Position numbers and translations under genes: made by a program. A DNA stretch of 64,000 nucleotides from JAGTVG01 sp942491935 (lineage in GTDB: Bacteria; Bacteroidota; Bacteroidia; Cytophagales; Cyclobacteriaceae), in assembly GCA_942491935.1 (NCBI GenBank), contig CALOCZ010000015.1, positions 4,689-68,688 on the forward strand. Reading direction: 5' to 3'. Every line of letters begins with the position of its first letter. Position 1 is the first letter of the stretch. Positions 48,624 through 57,586 of the stretch are shown here, piece by piece. The notes under the pieces are model-generated. The model ran no database searches, had not been told where the DNA came from, and saw nothing but the letters and a program-made list of their open reading frames with translations.

Positions 48624-49498
48624 TAATACTGAAATTTAAAAAGGTTTTAGATGCCATTGATGGCAAAATGAAATTAGATGTATCTCTGAATATTTCTGCA
48701 AATTCCCTGATTACTATTTTTGGCGAATCCGGTGCTGGAAAAACCTCCATTCTAAGGATGATATCCGGACTGATGGTTCCTGATGATGGATATATTGAAG
48801 CAAATGGGAAAACCTGGCTTGATACCTCCAGGGGCATTAATCTCAAGACCCAAAATCGCAAGATCGGTTATGTATTTCAAGACTATGCACTGTTCCCGAA
48901 CATGACTGTAAAAGAGAATTTATGGTATGCCCTTGAAAACAGGCAAGATCCTATGATAATTACTGAATTACTGGATATTATAGAATTAGAGAACCTCAAG
49001 AATAGGAAATCAGGAACTCTATCAGGTGGGCAGAAACAGCGTGTATCCTTAGCCCGCGCATTGGTAGGGCAGCCCGATATCCTGTTGCTGGATGAACCTT
49101 TGTCGGCACTGGATGAAGGAATAAGATCAAAATTACAGGATTACATCCTTAGAGTTCATGAGAAATACAATTTAACTACCATCCTGGTCAGCCATGACCT
49201 ACCTGAAATATTTAAACTTTCAGACCGGATATATTTATTGAATAAGGGGAAAATTGAAAGATCAGGCACGCCATCCGAAGTTTTTTTAAGTAATAATATA
49301 AGTGGCAAATATCGCTTTACCGGCACAATTATTGAAAAAACCAAAAATGATGTTGTGTTTGTGATCGGAGTTCTTGTTGGGAACAATCTAATTAAAGTAA
49401 TTGCTACTGAGGATGAGGGAGATTCCCTGAATATTGGCGATAAGGTAATGGTTGTATCGAAAGCCTTCAATCCTCTTATCTTGAAACTGAAAAATTAA
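48620..49498 (+). CDS. modC: Molybdate ABC transporter ATP-binding protein
   Basis: 292 residues: Walker A GESGAGKTS (about 37-45), Q loop, signature LSGGQKQRVSLARAL, Walker B ILLLDEPLSALD, H loop LVSHDLPEIF. The C-terminal ~65 residues (YRFTGTIIEKTKNDVVFVIG) are a single TOBE domain, shorter than the ~350-residue E. coli ModC. Hydrolyses ATP to drive molybdate import. Last gene of the mod operon. Confidence 0.95.
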   Translation: MIILKFKKVLDAIDGKMKLDVSLNISANSLITIFGESGAGKTSILRMISGLMVPDDGYIEANGKTWLDTSRGINLKTQNRKIGYVFQDYALFPNMTVKENLWYALENRQDPMIITELLDIIELENLKNRKSGTLSGGQKQRVSLARALVGQPDILLLDEPLSALDEGIRSKLQDYILRVHEKYNLTTILVSHDLPEIFKLSDRIYLLNKGKIERSGTPSEVFLSNNISGKYRFTGTIIEKTKNDVVFVIGVLVGNNLIKVIATEDEGDSLNIGDKVMVVSKAFNPLILKLKN

Positions 49499-49705
49499 AA
49501 ATATCATATGATTATTTAAAAAAGCAGTGAAATTTGTTTTTCTATTTGCTTATTATTTCATAATTCTTACTTTCATGTATTATTACTGTAAAGCAGATTT
49601 CTCTTCTATTGTATTGAGTAACAATTTAATATATTAATTATTTTTAATTCGAAATGGAGTCAACCTCTTCCTGTTTTAATTTAAGAAATTTTAAAAAGAC
49701 TTTCC

Positions 49706-50848
49706 ATGTTTAAGAATTTCATTTACACCTTAATTAGTCTTGTGTTAATATCACAATCAGTAATTAGCCAACCCTTTGAATTTATTTATGTAGGCACCTT
49801 TTCGGGAGACATTGAAAAAGGAATATATGTATATGAGTTTGACCGAAGACAAAGTAGCCTATCATTGGTTCAGATACTTGGAGGTATGGAAAGCCCAACT
49901 TATATTGAAATACATCCCAATGGAAAGTTTTTATACTCCGTCAACCGGAATTCAATAAATGAAAATAAAGATTGGGGGTCTGTCAGTTCCTATTCAATTG
50001 ATGCCACTACTGGATACCTGACCCATATTAACGACCAGCCGTCTTATGGCAATGCCCCTTGTCATATTTCAATAGATTCTGAAGGAAGACTGCTCTTTAT
50101 AGCCAATTATGGTACAGGAAGTATTGCTGCATATCCAATTGAAGAAAACGGATCCCTTGCCCCTGCCTCAAAATTCATCCAACATACTGGTTCCAGTGTA
50201 AGTGGGGAAAGGCAACAGGGTCCCCATGCCCATTCAACGATGGTCTCACCCAATGATGATTTCCTTTATGCTGCTGACCTCGGTATCGATAAAGTCAAAA
50301 CATACAGGATCGATTATAAGAATAAGAGCATGGAACCCGTTCCTGATTCCGATGGAATTGCCGATCCGGGTTCCGGGCCCCGACACATTATCATCTCTGC
50401 AAATCAGGAATTCCTTTATTTGTTGGAGGAAATGGGACATCAGGTGGCCGTGTTTCGTATAAATAAGGAAAATGGAGCACTACATCCTGTTCAAACCATA
50501 TCTACTCTTCCTGAAAATTATAAAGAAACCAACTTCTGTGCGGATATTCATATCGATCCATCCGGAAAATATCTTTATGCTTCCAACCGGGGCCATAACA
50601 GTCTTGCCATTTATGGTATTAATAAAAAAACAGGCAAGTTATCACTGATTGATATCGAATCAGTCCAGGGTGACTGGCCCCGGAATTTCCTGATCGACCC
50701 CAGAGGCGAATATCTGTTCGTTGCCAACAGAAGAAGCAATAATGTGATTGTTTTTAAAAGAGATAACTCAAGCGGGAAATTAACTTCTGCAGGAATTGAA
50801 GTGCAAGTTCCTGAACCAGTCTGTATAAAAATACTTGAAATTAAATAA
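49706..50848 (+). CDS. Exported lactonase-family seven-bladed propeller (YbhE/6-phosphogluconolactonase type)
   Basis: 380 residues with a signal peptide (about 1-21, ends VISQP). Repeating blades show the lactonase_7-bladed pattern: PTYIEIHPNGKFLYSVNR, APCHISIDSEGRLLFIANYGTGSIA, QQGPHAHSTMVSPNDDFLYAADLG, GPRHIIISANQEFLYLLEE and WPRNFLIDPRGEYLFVANR. Family members hydrolyse sugar lactones. Export suggests periplasmic aldonolactones rather than 6-phosphogluconolactone, for which the cytosolic pgl exists in this window. Monocistronic, 207 bases after modC. Confidence 0.88.
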   Translation: MFKNFIYTLISLVLISQSVISQPFEFIYVGTFSGDIEKGIYVYEFDRRQSSLSLVQILGGMESPTYIEIHPNGKFLYSVNRNSINENKDWGSVSSYSIDATTGYLTHINDQPSYGNAPCHISIDSEGRLLFIANYGTGSIAAYPIEENGSLAPASKFIQHTGSSVSGERQQGPHAHSTMVSPNDDFLYAADLGIDKVKTYRIDYKNKSMEPVPDSDGIADPGSGPRHIIISANQEFLYLLEEMGHQVAVFRINKENGALHPVQTISTLPENYKETNFCADIHIDPSGKYLYASNRGHNSLAIYGINKKTGKLSLIDIESVQGDWPRNFLIDPRGEYLFVANRRSNNVIVFKRDNSSGKLTSAGIEVQVPEPVCIKILEIK

Positions 50849-51087
50849 GTAGTAGATTAAAATTTCGGGATTTCATGAATCCATGTATGAAGTTTCTTAA
50901 TCATCACTCTTGGCAAGCAAATTCCCAAATATGTAAGAGCCTCCCACCAGTATTTCATCCATTTATAAAATCCTTTAATACATTAAATAAACAAACATTT
51001 CAGGTGTAAGTATGGGTGTTGATTTACAGTTTTTGGTACCTTTTTTGGGCTTATATTTATCTTAATATTAGCACCTAAAAAGATAAT

Positions 51088-51409
51088 ATGAGACAAAAAG
51101 ATCCAAAAAAAATCAAAGTCTTTATACAAAAAGACAAGCCTGATGCACAAGGAAAGGCTCCCTTGTTTTTGAAGTTCATGATTAAGGGTGAAGTTGGTAA
51201 AGTAACTTTTACGAAAGTGAAAGTATACCCTGAAAGTTGGGATCAAAAACTTCAGATAGTGTTACCGAGTGGTAAATATGAAAATGGTGAAGCAAATAAG
51301 CTTAACGAATTAATCTCATTTATATATAAAAAGAATTTTCGCAAAGATGCATTTAATGAATCTGAAGGCAGGGATGAGCTAACTAAAGAATGGGTAAGCT
51401 TTAAAGATG
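51088..51409 (+). pseudogene. 5' fragment of a tyrosine recombinase (arm DNA-binding domain)
   Basis: About 107 native residues: a basic start (MRQKDPKKIKVFIQKDKPD), then APLFLKFMIKGEVGKVTFTKV and VYPESWDQKLQ, the pattern of the N-terminal arm-binding domain of Bacteroidota phage/transposon integrases. The reading frame then enters IS remnant sequence at 51410 and stops at 51453. The core-binding and catalytic domains are absent, so it cannot recombine DNA. A marker of a former mobile element at this site. Confidence 0.65.
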
Positions 51410-51608
51410 TGGACTTGCAACAAAAAACTGGACAATTTATTAAGCACATTTGATATAATTAAAATTTCCATATTGCTCAGGAGTTAGATAGTCCAGGTAT
51501 CCATGTTTTCTTTTTCGGTTGTACCAGATTTCTATGAACTCAAAAAGGGCTGTTTTTGCCTGCAGAATACTGTAAAAATCAGTATGTCTGACCAATTCTG
51601 ATTTAAGA
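51410..51608 (-). mobile_element. Remnant of the IS3-family element (3' end of orfB only)
   Basis: Nearly identical to 52479-52680 of the complete copy, including the outer end TGGACTTxCAACAAAAA and the orfB C-terminus. It differs by single bases and small indels, and the match stops after GATTTAAGA at 51608. Same orientation as the full copy, about 870 bases away. It cuts off the integrase gene on its left and the hydrolase on its right. Confidence 0.85.
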
Positions 51609-51643
51609 GATTTCATTATAATTCTTATGGGCAGGAAAATTTT

Positions 51644-52475
51644 ATGAGTGTTAATGGTAAAAGAGTTGAAATTTGGATTTCAGGTCTTGAGCACAATCAA
51701 ACTAACAAACCAGTAATTGTATTTGAAAATGGTCGTGGTTCTACTTTTAATTCATGGGAAAAAGTAATTAATGAAATTTCTAAGAATTTGCAGTATTTGC
51801 CTATAACAGACCTAGAATTGGGAAATCGGAAGATGATAGTATTCCACCATCAATGAAACATATTGTAGAAAATCTGCGCTTTATGTTAAAAGAAAAAGGA
51901 CTTAATCCTCCATATTTGTTAGTTGGCCATTCATTTGGGGCTTGCTATATAAGAACTTTTGCTTCATATTATCCAGATGATATAGCCGGACTATTTTGTT
52001 GACCCTCATGATTTTACAAAAAAGCAAGGATATGGAAGATTACCATACCAAGAGATAGGATTAAGTGAGAAACAAATAGATTCTTTATTTGCTGTTTATG
52101 ATTCATTAGGAGAACAGTTTATGGGGTATGGTCCTAAAGCACATTTGGAGGAAATAAAAATACAAGGAGTATTAAGCAGAACAGAACATGAAGAATGTAA
52201 TCGGAATCCTTTACCGAATGTCCCTGTTCATTTTTTAATGGCAGGTGGATTTACTCTTTATCCAGATGAGACACCACCAATTTATGATAGAGAAAGATTA
52301 TTTCGAATAATAGTAATCTCAAAATGAAACCTAGCTAGAACTTCTTTATCCTTTGAAATATGGAAATTTATTTATGTTCAATTCTGAACAGCTATTCAAA
52401 TCGATAATCCTGATTTAGTGATTACGAGTATAAGACTAACCTTGAAAGATTATGATAAAATAGATAATTATAAAA
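51644..52475 (+). pseudogene. Decayed alpha/beta hydrolase
   Basis: Pieces in all frames make one hydrolase: NGKRVEIWISGLEHN and PVIVFENGRGSTFNSWEKV. After a shift near 51788 come YNRPRIGKSEDDSIPPS and LLVGHSFGACYIRTFA with the GxSxG nucleophile elbow. After a two-base loss near 51993 comes VDPHDFTKKQGYG to 52327. A last piece near 52390-52475 (AIQIDNPDLVITSIRL) holds the expected C-terminal His region in a third frame. At least three disruptions, and the N-terminus probably lost at the IS remnant. Genuine pseudogene. Possible former cassette gene ended by the attC-like site at 53781. Confidence 0.8.
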
Positions 52476-52506
52476 TCTTGGACTTACAACAAAAACTGGA
52501 CATTTA

Positions 52507-53334
52507 TTAAGCACATTTGATATAATTAAAATTTCCATATTGCTCAGGAGTTAGATAGTCCAGGTATCCAAGATTTCTTTTTCGGTTATACCAGATTTCT
52601 ATGAACTCAAAAAGGGCTGTTTTTGCCTGCAGAATACTGTAAAAATCAGTATGTCTGACCAATTCTGATTTAAGAATCTTGAAGAAGTTTTCTGCTACGG
52701 CATTGTCCCAACAGTTTCCTTTCCGGCTCATACTTTGTGTCACTCCATATCTTTTAAGTTGATTTGTAAATGCATAAGAGGCATATTGTACGCCACGATC
52801 AGAATGAAAGATTAGCTGATGTTGCTCGATTGGTCTATTGAGTATTGCCATTTTCCATGCAGCCAATATAGTATCCTGAGTGGTCATAGTAGTACTGAGA
52901 GCCCAACCGATCACTTTCCGATCGTAAAGATCCATAATAATGGTCAAATACATCCATCCTTGCCTGGTTGGTATGTAAGTGATATCTGAAACCCACTTTT
53001 GCCCAGGAACATCAGCTCCAAAATTCCGGTTTAACAGGTTCTCAGCGATTGGAAAATTATGCTTAGAATCGGTAGTAACTACTTTGAATTTCCTATTGAT
53101 GATACTTTTAATTCCCTGTGAACTCATGATCCTGGCCACCCTGGGACGAGAAACTCTCCATCCTTTTTCATTGAGTTCCCTGGTTATTTTTGGACTACCA
53201 TACCGGCCATTACTCATCTGATAAATCATCTGTATCTCTTTGCTGATTTGTAACCTTTCAAGTTCTCTTTGAGAAGGCTTTCTGTGAATCCAATCATAGT
53301 AACCACTTCTACTTACTTTAAATACACGGCACAT
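52507..53334 (-). CDS. IS3-family transposase OrfB (integrase core)
   Basis: 275 residues as an ORF, starting inside the region that is normally read as the OrfAB fusion. HTH_21-like start (VFKVSRSGYYDWIHRKPSQRE), then rve core: GQKWVSDITYIPTRQGWMYL (first Asp), LIFHSDRGVQYAS (second Asp), SMSRKGNCWDNAVAENFFKILKSE (Glu). The DDE triad is intact. The -1 frame upstream of the ATG is open back to the slippery site (residues QQIFQFIKEYHHKFGVER), so the active product is the fusion. Confidence 0.95.
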   Translation of the reverse strand: MCRVFKVSRSGYYDWIHRKPSQRELERLQISKEIQMIYQMSNGRYGSPKITRELNEKGWRVSRPRVARIMSSQGIKSIINRKFKVVTTDSKHNFPIAENLLNRNFGADVPGQKWVSDITYIPTRQGWMYLTIIMDLYDRKVIGWALSTTMTTQDTILAAWKMAILNRPIEQHQLIFHSDRGVQYASYAFTNQLKRYGVTQSMSRKGNCWDNAVAENFFKILKSELVRHTDFYSILQAKTALFEFIEIWYNRKRNLGYLDYLTPEQYGNFNYIKCA

Positions 53335-53366
53335 CCTCTCAACACCAAATTTGTGGTGGTATTCCT

Positions 53367-53681
53367 TTATGAATTGGAATATTTGCTGTCTCCCTTGGAG
53401 AAGATGCTTACTGCCTTTTTTAAAATGTCTCGTTCTAGTTGGGCTTCCCTTAATTCCTTCTTTAATTGAGCGATCTCTTTTTGTTCTTCAGTCATATTCA
53501 GATTTCCTTGACCTGAAAAACTACCGTCTTTATACTGATTATATTCTCTTTTCCATCGTGTAACCAACTCGGTTCTTAAACCAAGTTCTTTAGCAACTTC
53601 CTTGGTCGATTTCCCAGCTAGGCATAGATTAACTGCCATTAATTTAAATTCTTTGTCAAAGTGTCTTCTTTCTCTTTTCAT
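53367..53681 (-). CDS. IS3-family OrfA (DNA-binding helix-turn-helix)
   Basis: 104 residues: basic start MKRERRHFDKEFKLMAVNL, HTH (STKEVAKELGLRTELVTRWK), and a leucine-zipper-like helix (EIAQLKKELREAQLERDILKKA). Binds the IS ends. Ribosomes slip at A AAA AAG near residue 88 to make OrfAB, otherwise OrfA ends at 53367. Confidence 0.93.
   Translation of the reverse strand: MKRERRHFDKEFKLMAVNLCLAGKSTKEVAKELGLRTELVTRWKREYNQYKDGSFSGQGNLNMTEEQKEIAQLKKELREAQLERDILKKAVSIFSKGDSKYSNS
53415..53421 (-). promoter_or_regulatory. Programmed -1 frameshift site (A AAA AAG)
   Basis: On the minus strand the codons TTA AAA AAG contain the heptamer A AAA AAG in the correct phase. After slipping back one base the frame is open directly into orfB without a stop. 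This is the standard way IS3-family elements make the OrfAB transposase. Confidence 0.8.
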
Positions 53682-53780
53682 ATTACAGTAAAGTTATCTA
53701 TTAAAAGCTTAACTCACTGTCCAGTCAAATGTAGCAGGTTCAGGTTCATGGAAAACTGATTTAGACTAAAAACCGCCAGT

Positions 53781-53913
53781 GCCTAACAGCCAATATAAGT
53801 AAGCTGGGAGACAGTGATATGCAAAAAGTTAGTACATTTAATCAAAATTATAACGGGCTGATAAGTGGGTGGCTCCGAAAACCCAGCCTACTCATATTGG
53901 CAGACCGTTAGCA
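53781..53913 (+). repeat. attC-like palindromic site A
   Basis: Outer boxes GCCTAAC (53781-53787) and GTTAGC (53907-53912) enclose long arms CCAATATAAGTAAGCTGGG (53790-53808) and CCCAGCCTACTCATATTGG (53882-53900), 17 of 19 pairing, with a 73-base centre. The size, R-box style ends and mismatched long arms are those of integron attC sites. Lies between the IS and the esterase gene. Confidence 0.65.
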
Positions 53914-53968
53914 ACCATTTGAAACAATTATTGTGATAACATAATAATCAATACTTTAAACTCGAATT

Positions 53969-54859
53969 ATGAAATCAGTAAAAAATGACATATTACTTAA
54001 ACACTTACTATTAGCCATCCTGTTTGGCTTTTTGACACAATCTACTTTGTTGGCCCAGTCGCAAAAATTTGTGCTTAAAAATACTGAGATAGTACAATTA
54101 AAAAATGAATTGACTGCCAGAGACCATGAAATAATAATTTTTTTACCAGACAGTTATAATGATTCAATAGATAAAAAATATCCTGTGTTTTATTTTTTGG
54201 ATGGATATTGGCATATGCCACTACTATACTCTATTCACCAAAGTTTAGTTTATGACAATGTTATTCCTGAATTAATTATGGTAGGATTATCTTACCCTGG
54301 TGAAAATGCGAATTATGATAGTTTAAGAATGCTTGATTTAACACCTACTAAATGGGAAGTGTCTCCCAACACTGGAGATGGACCAAATTTTTTAAATTTT
54401 ATTGAACAATCCGTCATACCCCATATTGAGTCAAATTACAGAGCTGATAATCAGCAACGTGCACTTGGAGGTCAATCTGCAGGAGGTCTTTTTTCACTAT
54501 ATGCTATGTATGAAAAACCTAATCTTTTTAAAAGACATATCGCTATTAGTCCAGCCTCATGGGGTGACTATTTACAAAGAAAGAATATAGATTATTCAAC
54601 TGCACATAAACAATTAGTCGAACGGCTTTTTATTTCGGCGAGCAGTGATGAACCTAACTGGTTTCGTGACCCAATCATTACATTACAAAAACAAATTGAA
54701 GATAATAAATATGAAAATTTATCATTATTAAATGTAATTATTAAAGGAGAACGTCATTCAGGAGGAGCAGCTGAAGGATATAATCGAGGGTTAAGATGGA
54801 TATTCAAAGATATTACTCCTCCTGGACCAAGTGGATTGGTAAAGGCTTTTGGAGAATAA
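53969..54859 (+). CDS. Exported esterase (Fes/esterase D type alpha/beta hydrolase)
   Basis: 296 residues with a signal peptide (about 1-30, ends LLAQS). PF00756-type fold: ARDHEIIIFLPDSYNDS, YPVFYFLDGYWHMPLLYS, VIPELIMVGLSYPGEN, nucleophile elbow GGQSAGGLFSLYAMY, SPASWGDYL and GERHSGGAAEGYNRGL near the C-terminus supplying His. Hydrolyses esters such as siderophore, feruloyl or acetyl groups in the periplasm; substrate not inferable. Lies between attC-like sites A and B, like a gene cassette. Confidence 0.88.
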   Translation: MKSVKNDILLKHLLLAILFGFLTQSTLLAQSQKFVLKNTEIVQLKNELTARDHEIIIFLPDSYNDSIDKKYPVFYFLDGYWHMPLLYSIHQSLVYDNVIPELIMVGLSYPGENANYDSLRMLDLTPTKWEVSPNTGDGPNFLNFIEQSVIPHIESNYRADNQQRALGGQSAGGLFSLYAMYEKPNLFKRHIAISPASWGDYLQRKNIDYSTAHKQLVERLFISASSDEPNWFRDPIITLQKQIEDNKYENLSLLNVIIKGERHSGGAAEGYNRGLRWIFKDITPPGPSGLVKAFGE

Positions 54860-54904
54860 GACTTACAGTCCTGAATATCCTAATTATAGCAATTAAAAAC
54901 GGTT

Positions 54905-55033
54905 GCCAACAAAGTATAAAAATAATAGCCGTGATAGTAGTAAATGAAAGAGATGTAGTCCGCTTCAATTATTGTGTAACTTGACAGATAAGTGCCATGC
55001 AACCGGCTACTATTCTTATACTAAACCGTTGTG
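54905..55033 (+). repeat. attC-like palindromic site B
   Basis: Arms AGTATAAAAATAATAGCCG (54913-54931) and CGGCTACTATTCTTATACT (55004-55022), 17 of 19 pairing, flanked by GCCAAC (54905-54910) and ACCGTTG (55025-55031). Same plan and size as site A but different arm sequence, as in attC sites. Lies 46 bases after the esterase stop and 22 bases before the CorA start. Confidence 0.65.
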
Positions 55034-55055
55034 TTTAATAATAAAATAAATAGAT

Positions 55056-56121
55056 ATGGCAAGATTAATAAATAAGTCGAAAAAAGAGATAGGAATATCT
55101 CCAGATGAATTATTGTTTCGTGGGGAGAAAAAAATTAATGAAATATTGCTTCGGGTAATCGACTTTGATGCCAATAACCTCACAGAAGAAACGATTAAAT
55201 CTATTTCCGATTCTTTGAAATTTAAAGCCAAGAATACGGTTACTTGGCTAAATATTGACGGACTTCACAATACTGATTTAATGGAGTCGATCGCTTCAGA
55301 ATTCAATTTTGATCGTCTGATTTTAGCAGATGTAATGAATACGCAGGCAAGGTCAACTGTAAAAGAATATGACAATTGCATTTTTGTGTCAGTAAAAATG
55401 CTCCAGCAAGCATCAGAATCTGATGTAATCAACGTGCAAAATCTTAGTTTGATATTTACCGATTCATTTCTAATTTCTTTTCAAGAAAGAAAAGGTGATG
55501 TATTCGAACCAGTTCAGTGAGCGAATCAGAAAACAAAAAAGGAGAATTAGAAATGGAGGTACTGATTATTTGTTATTCGCTTTACTCGACATTGTTATTG
55601 ATAATTACATATACATTATCAGTTTGTTGGGTGAAAAAATAGAAATGCTCGAAGAAAGTCTACTGCTTGATCCTAAAGGTGAAATTATTGAGGACATTAA
55701 TACGTATAAACGGGAATTGAATTTCTTAAGAAAGAATATCAAACCCACCAAGGAAATGATATTAAGTTTATCAAAATTGGACTCTAACTTAATTCATGAG
55801 AACACAGAAGTGCATTTTAAAGAACTTCAAGATAATATCAATCAGGCAAGCGACTCCTCAGACAGTTATCGCGATATTCTTTCAGATCAATTGAACATTT
55901 ACCACACTACAATTAGCAGCAAGCTAAATGACATAATGAAATTTCTAACAGTGTTTTCAGTTATCTTCATACCTCTCACATTTATTGCAGGTATTTATGG
56001 GACTAATTTTGACAATGTACCTGAACTCCATTTCAAATACAGTTATTTTATAATGTGGGGAGTAATAATAGCAGTTGCTATTGGAATGTTAATCTATTTT
56101 AGAAAGAAAAAATGGTTTTAA
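55056..56121 (+). pseudogene. corA: CorA-type magnesium/cobalt transporter, frameshifted near 55515
   Basis: The first frame gives the cytosolic funnel domain (VTWLNIDGLHNTDLMESIA, ILADVMNTQARSTVKEYDN, SFQERKGDVFEPV). After removing one base near 55514-55517 the protein continues ERIRKQKRRIRNGGTDYLLF, the long stalk helix, and two C-terminal helices with the pore motif GIYGTNF (Thr in place of the Met of classic GMN). About 354 residues joined. Lies between attC-like sites B and C. One-base lesion: error or recent inactivation. Confidence 0.87.
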
Positions 56122-56132
56122 GAATTACTAAA

Positions 56133-56260
56133 CACGGCACACGGTATAAAGCATTGGGCTTTAAGTGTTTACTCAAGCGTTCTGCCCTGCATTAAGTTCG
56201 GTGTAACTGGACAGGAAAGTAGCCCGCAATCCCCAACGTTTCATACCGGCAACCGTTGTA
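56133..56260 (+). repeat. attC-like palindromic site C
   Basis: Left arm GGTATAAAGCATTGGGCT (56143-56160). The right arm reads AGCCCGCAAT...TTTCATACC (56221-56247). The complement GGTATGAAA...ATTGCGGGCT pairs with bulges. Ends in ACCGTTGTAG (56252-56261), like the ends of sites A and B. Less symmetric than A and B. Immediately precedes the glycosyltransferase gene. Confidence 0.5.
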
Positions 56261-56280
56261 GCCAATTAAGAAAGTAGCTA

Positions 56281-57519
56281 ATGAAAATAATTTTAGCATC
56301 AATAGGAACACAAGGAGATATTGAACCTTTTTTAGCAATTGGAAAAATTCTACAAGAAAAAGGACATCAGGTTATTTGTGCATTTTCTGAACAATTTCGA
56401 GAAGTGACAGAAAGTTGTGATATAGAATTTGCGTCATTAGGAAGAAAAAATGATGACCTGCTTAAAAGCGATGCCAATAGTACAGTTATGGGAGGGGCAG
56501 GAATTAAGAAATTCTTTGCCTATATCAAACTAATGAGACTTGCTCAAAGTCAAAAAATCCCACAAGAAAAAGAATTTAAGTTATACGAACTTGTAAAACA
56601 AGAAAAACCAGATAGAATACTTTATCATTCAAAAAATGTTTATCCATTAATATGGGAATATAAAAACAGAGGAAAAACAATTTTTGTATGCCCTTTCGCA
56701 TATTTTCATTATATAAAAGGGCATTCATTTTTTGTTGGTAAAAATTATGGAGAATTTTTTAATAAATTGACATTTAAATTTTATGACTTTGGGGTTGTTA
56801 CAGCAACTATGGCTGCAAAAAAGTGGCTGCAAATCAACGATAAAATTACACGAAGGGAACTAAAAAATATAATCCACAGCAGAAAATTTATTTATACAAT
56901 TTCGCCAAGTTTATTCCCGCGACCAAGTTACTGGGAAAGTAATGTTAAAGTTTTAGGACATCAAGAATTAAAGAGAGAAACAGATTGGAAACCCGAAAAG
57001 GAACTAACTGAATTCATAGAAAAACATGAAAAAATATTGTTTGTCACTTTCGGCTCAATGCCTAATCCAGAACCTAAACGAAAAACTAAAATAATTCTTG
57101 ATATCCTTGAACGAAATAAAATACCAGCCATTATAAATACAGCCTCTGGTGGCTTAGTTAAACCCGATAAATTCAATTCAGAATTGATTTATTTTGTATC
57201 GCAAATTTCTTATGATTGGATTTTTCCAAAAATGTATGCCGTAATTCAACACGGCGGTTGTGGAACCACACATTTAGCAATAAAATATGGTTGTGCAACA
57301 ATGATAATTCCGCATTTTATGGACCAGTTTGTTTGGGATAAAATTATTTCTGATATGGGAGTTGGACCAAAAGGTGTTAAAATAAGTAAAATAACCAATA
57401 AAAATCTCGAACCAAAAGTTTTAGAATTACTTAACAATAAAAGTTTCAAAGAAAAGAGTGCAAAAATTGGTAATCAAATGAAAAAAGAAGATTTTAAAGA
57501 TGAATTATATAACAACTGA
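56281..57519 (+). CDS. GT1-family glycosyltransferase (UGT/sterol-glucosyltransferase-like)
   Basis: 412 residues, no signal. N-terminal Rossmann start KIILASIGTQGDIEPFLAIG. C-terminal donor-binding half with KILFVTFGSMP and VIQHGGCGTTHLAIKYGCATMIIPHFMDQFVWDKII (positions about 320-355), the plant/fungal/actinobacterial GT1 signature with the HGG motif. Transfers a sugar from a UDP- or dTDP-sugar to a hydrophobic acceptor such as a lipid, terpenoid or macrolide. Base use is more A-rich than the neighbours and it follows an attC-like site directly, suggesting acquisition. No palindrome follows its stop. Confidence 0.88.
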   Translation: MKIILASIGTQGDIEPFLAIGKILQEKGHQVICAFSEQFREVTESCDIEFASLGRKNDDLLKSDANSTVMGGAGIKKFFAYIKLMRLAQSQKIPQEKEFKLYELVKQEKPDRILYHSKNVYPLIWEYKNRGKTIFVCPFAYFHYIKGHSFFVGKNYGEFFNKLTFKFYDFGVVTATMAAKKWLQINDKITRRELKNIIHSRKFIYTISPSLFPRPSYWESNVKVLGHQELKRETDWKPEKELTEFIEKHEKILFVTFGSMPNPEPKRKTKIILDILERNKIPAIINTASGGLVKPDKFNSELIYFVSQISYDWIFPKMYAVIQHGGCGTTHLAIKYGCATMIIPHFMDQFVWDKIISDMGVGPKGVKISKITNKNLEPKVLELLNNKSFKEKSAKIGNQMKKEDFKDELYNN

Positions 57520-57586
57520 AACCGATCTGAAAATAGAATTAAATATTCGTTTCGGAATAGAATAACCTAAAAGAAATTATTTAGAT

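Larger units (their letters stand above)
52479..53742 (-). mobile_element. Complete IS3-family (IS150-group-like) insertion sequence
   Basis: About 1264 bp. Left end TGGACTTAC..., right end (read inward) TGAACCTGC..., both followed at similar distance by ACTGGACA and TTAAGC, so the imperfect terminal repeats carry the TG...CA termini typical of IS3. The left limit is supported because the remnant copy shares the same outer bases. Contains orfA and orfB on the minus strand with a -1 slippery site. No clear target duplication is visible. Confidence 0.85.

Noticed and set aside
50849..51087. Gene or RNA in the 239-base gap before the integrase fragment
   Set aside because: No ORF with a plausible start, no hairpin-plus-T run and no repeat was seen.
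51410..53742. Composite transposon carrying the hydrolase
   Set aside because: The left copy is only a 199-bp remnant without its other end, and no target duplication was seen, so movement as a unit cannot be claimed.
55500..55520. Programmed frameshifting in corA, modB or the symporter
   Set aside because: No slippery heptamer with downstream structure comparable to the IS site is present; single-base errors or mutations explain them better.
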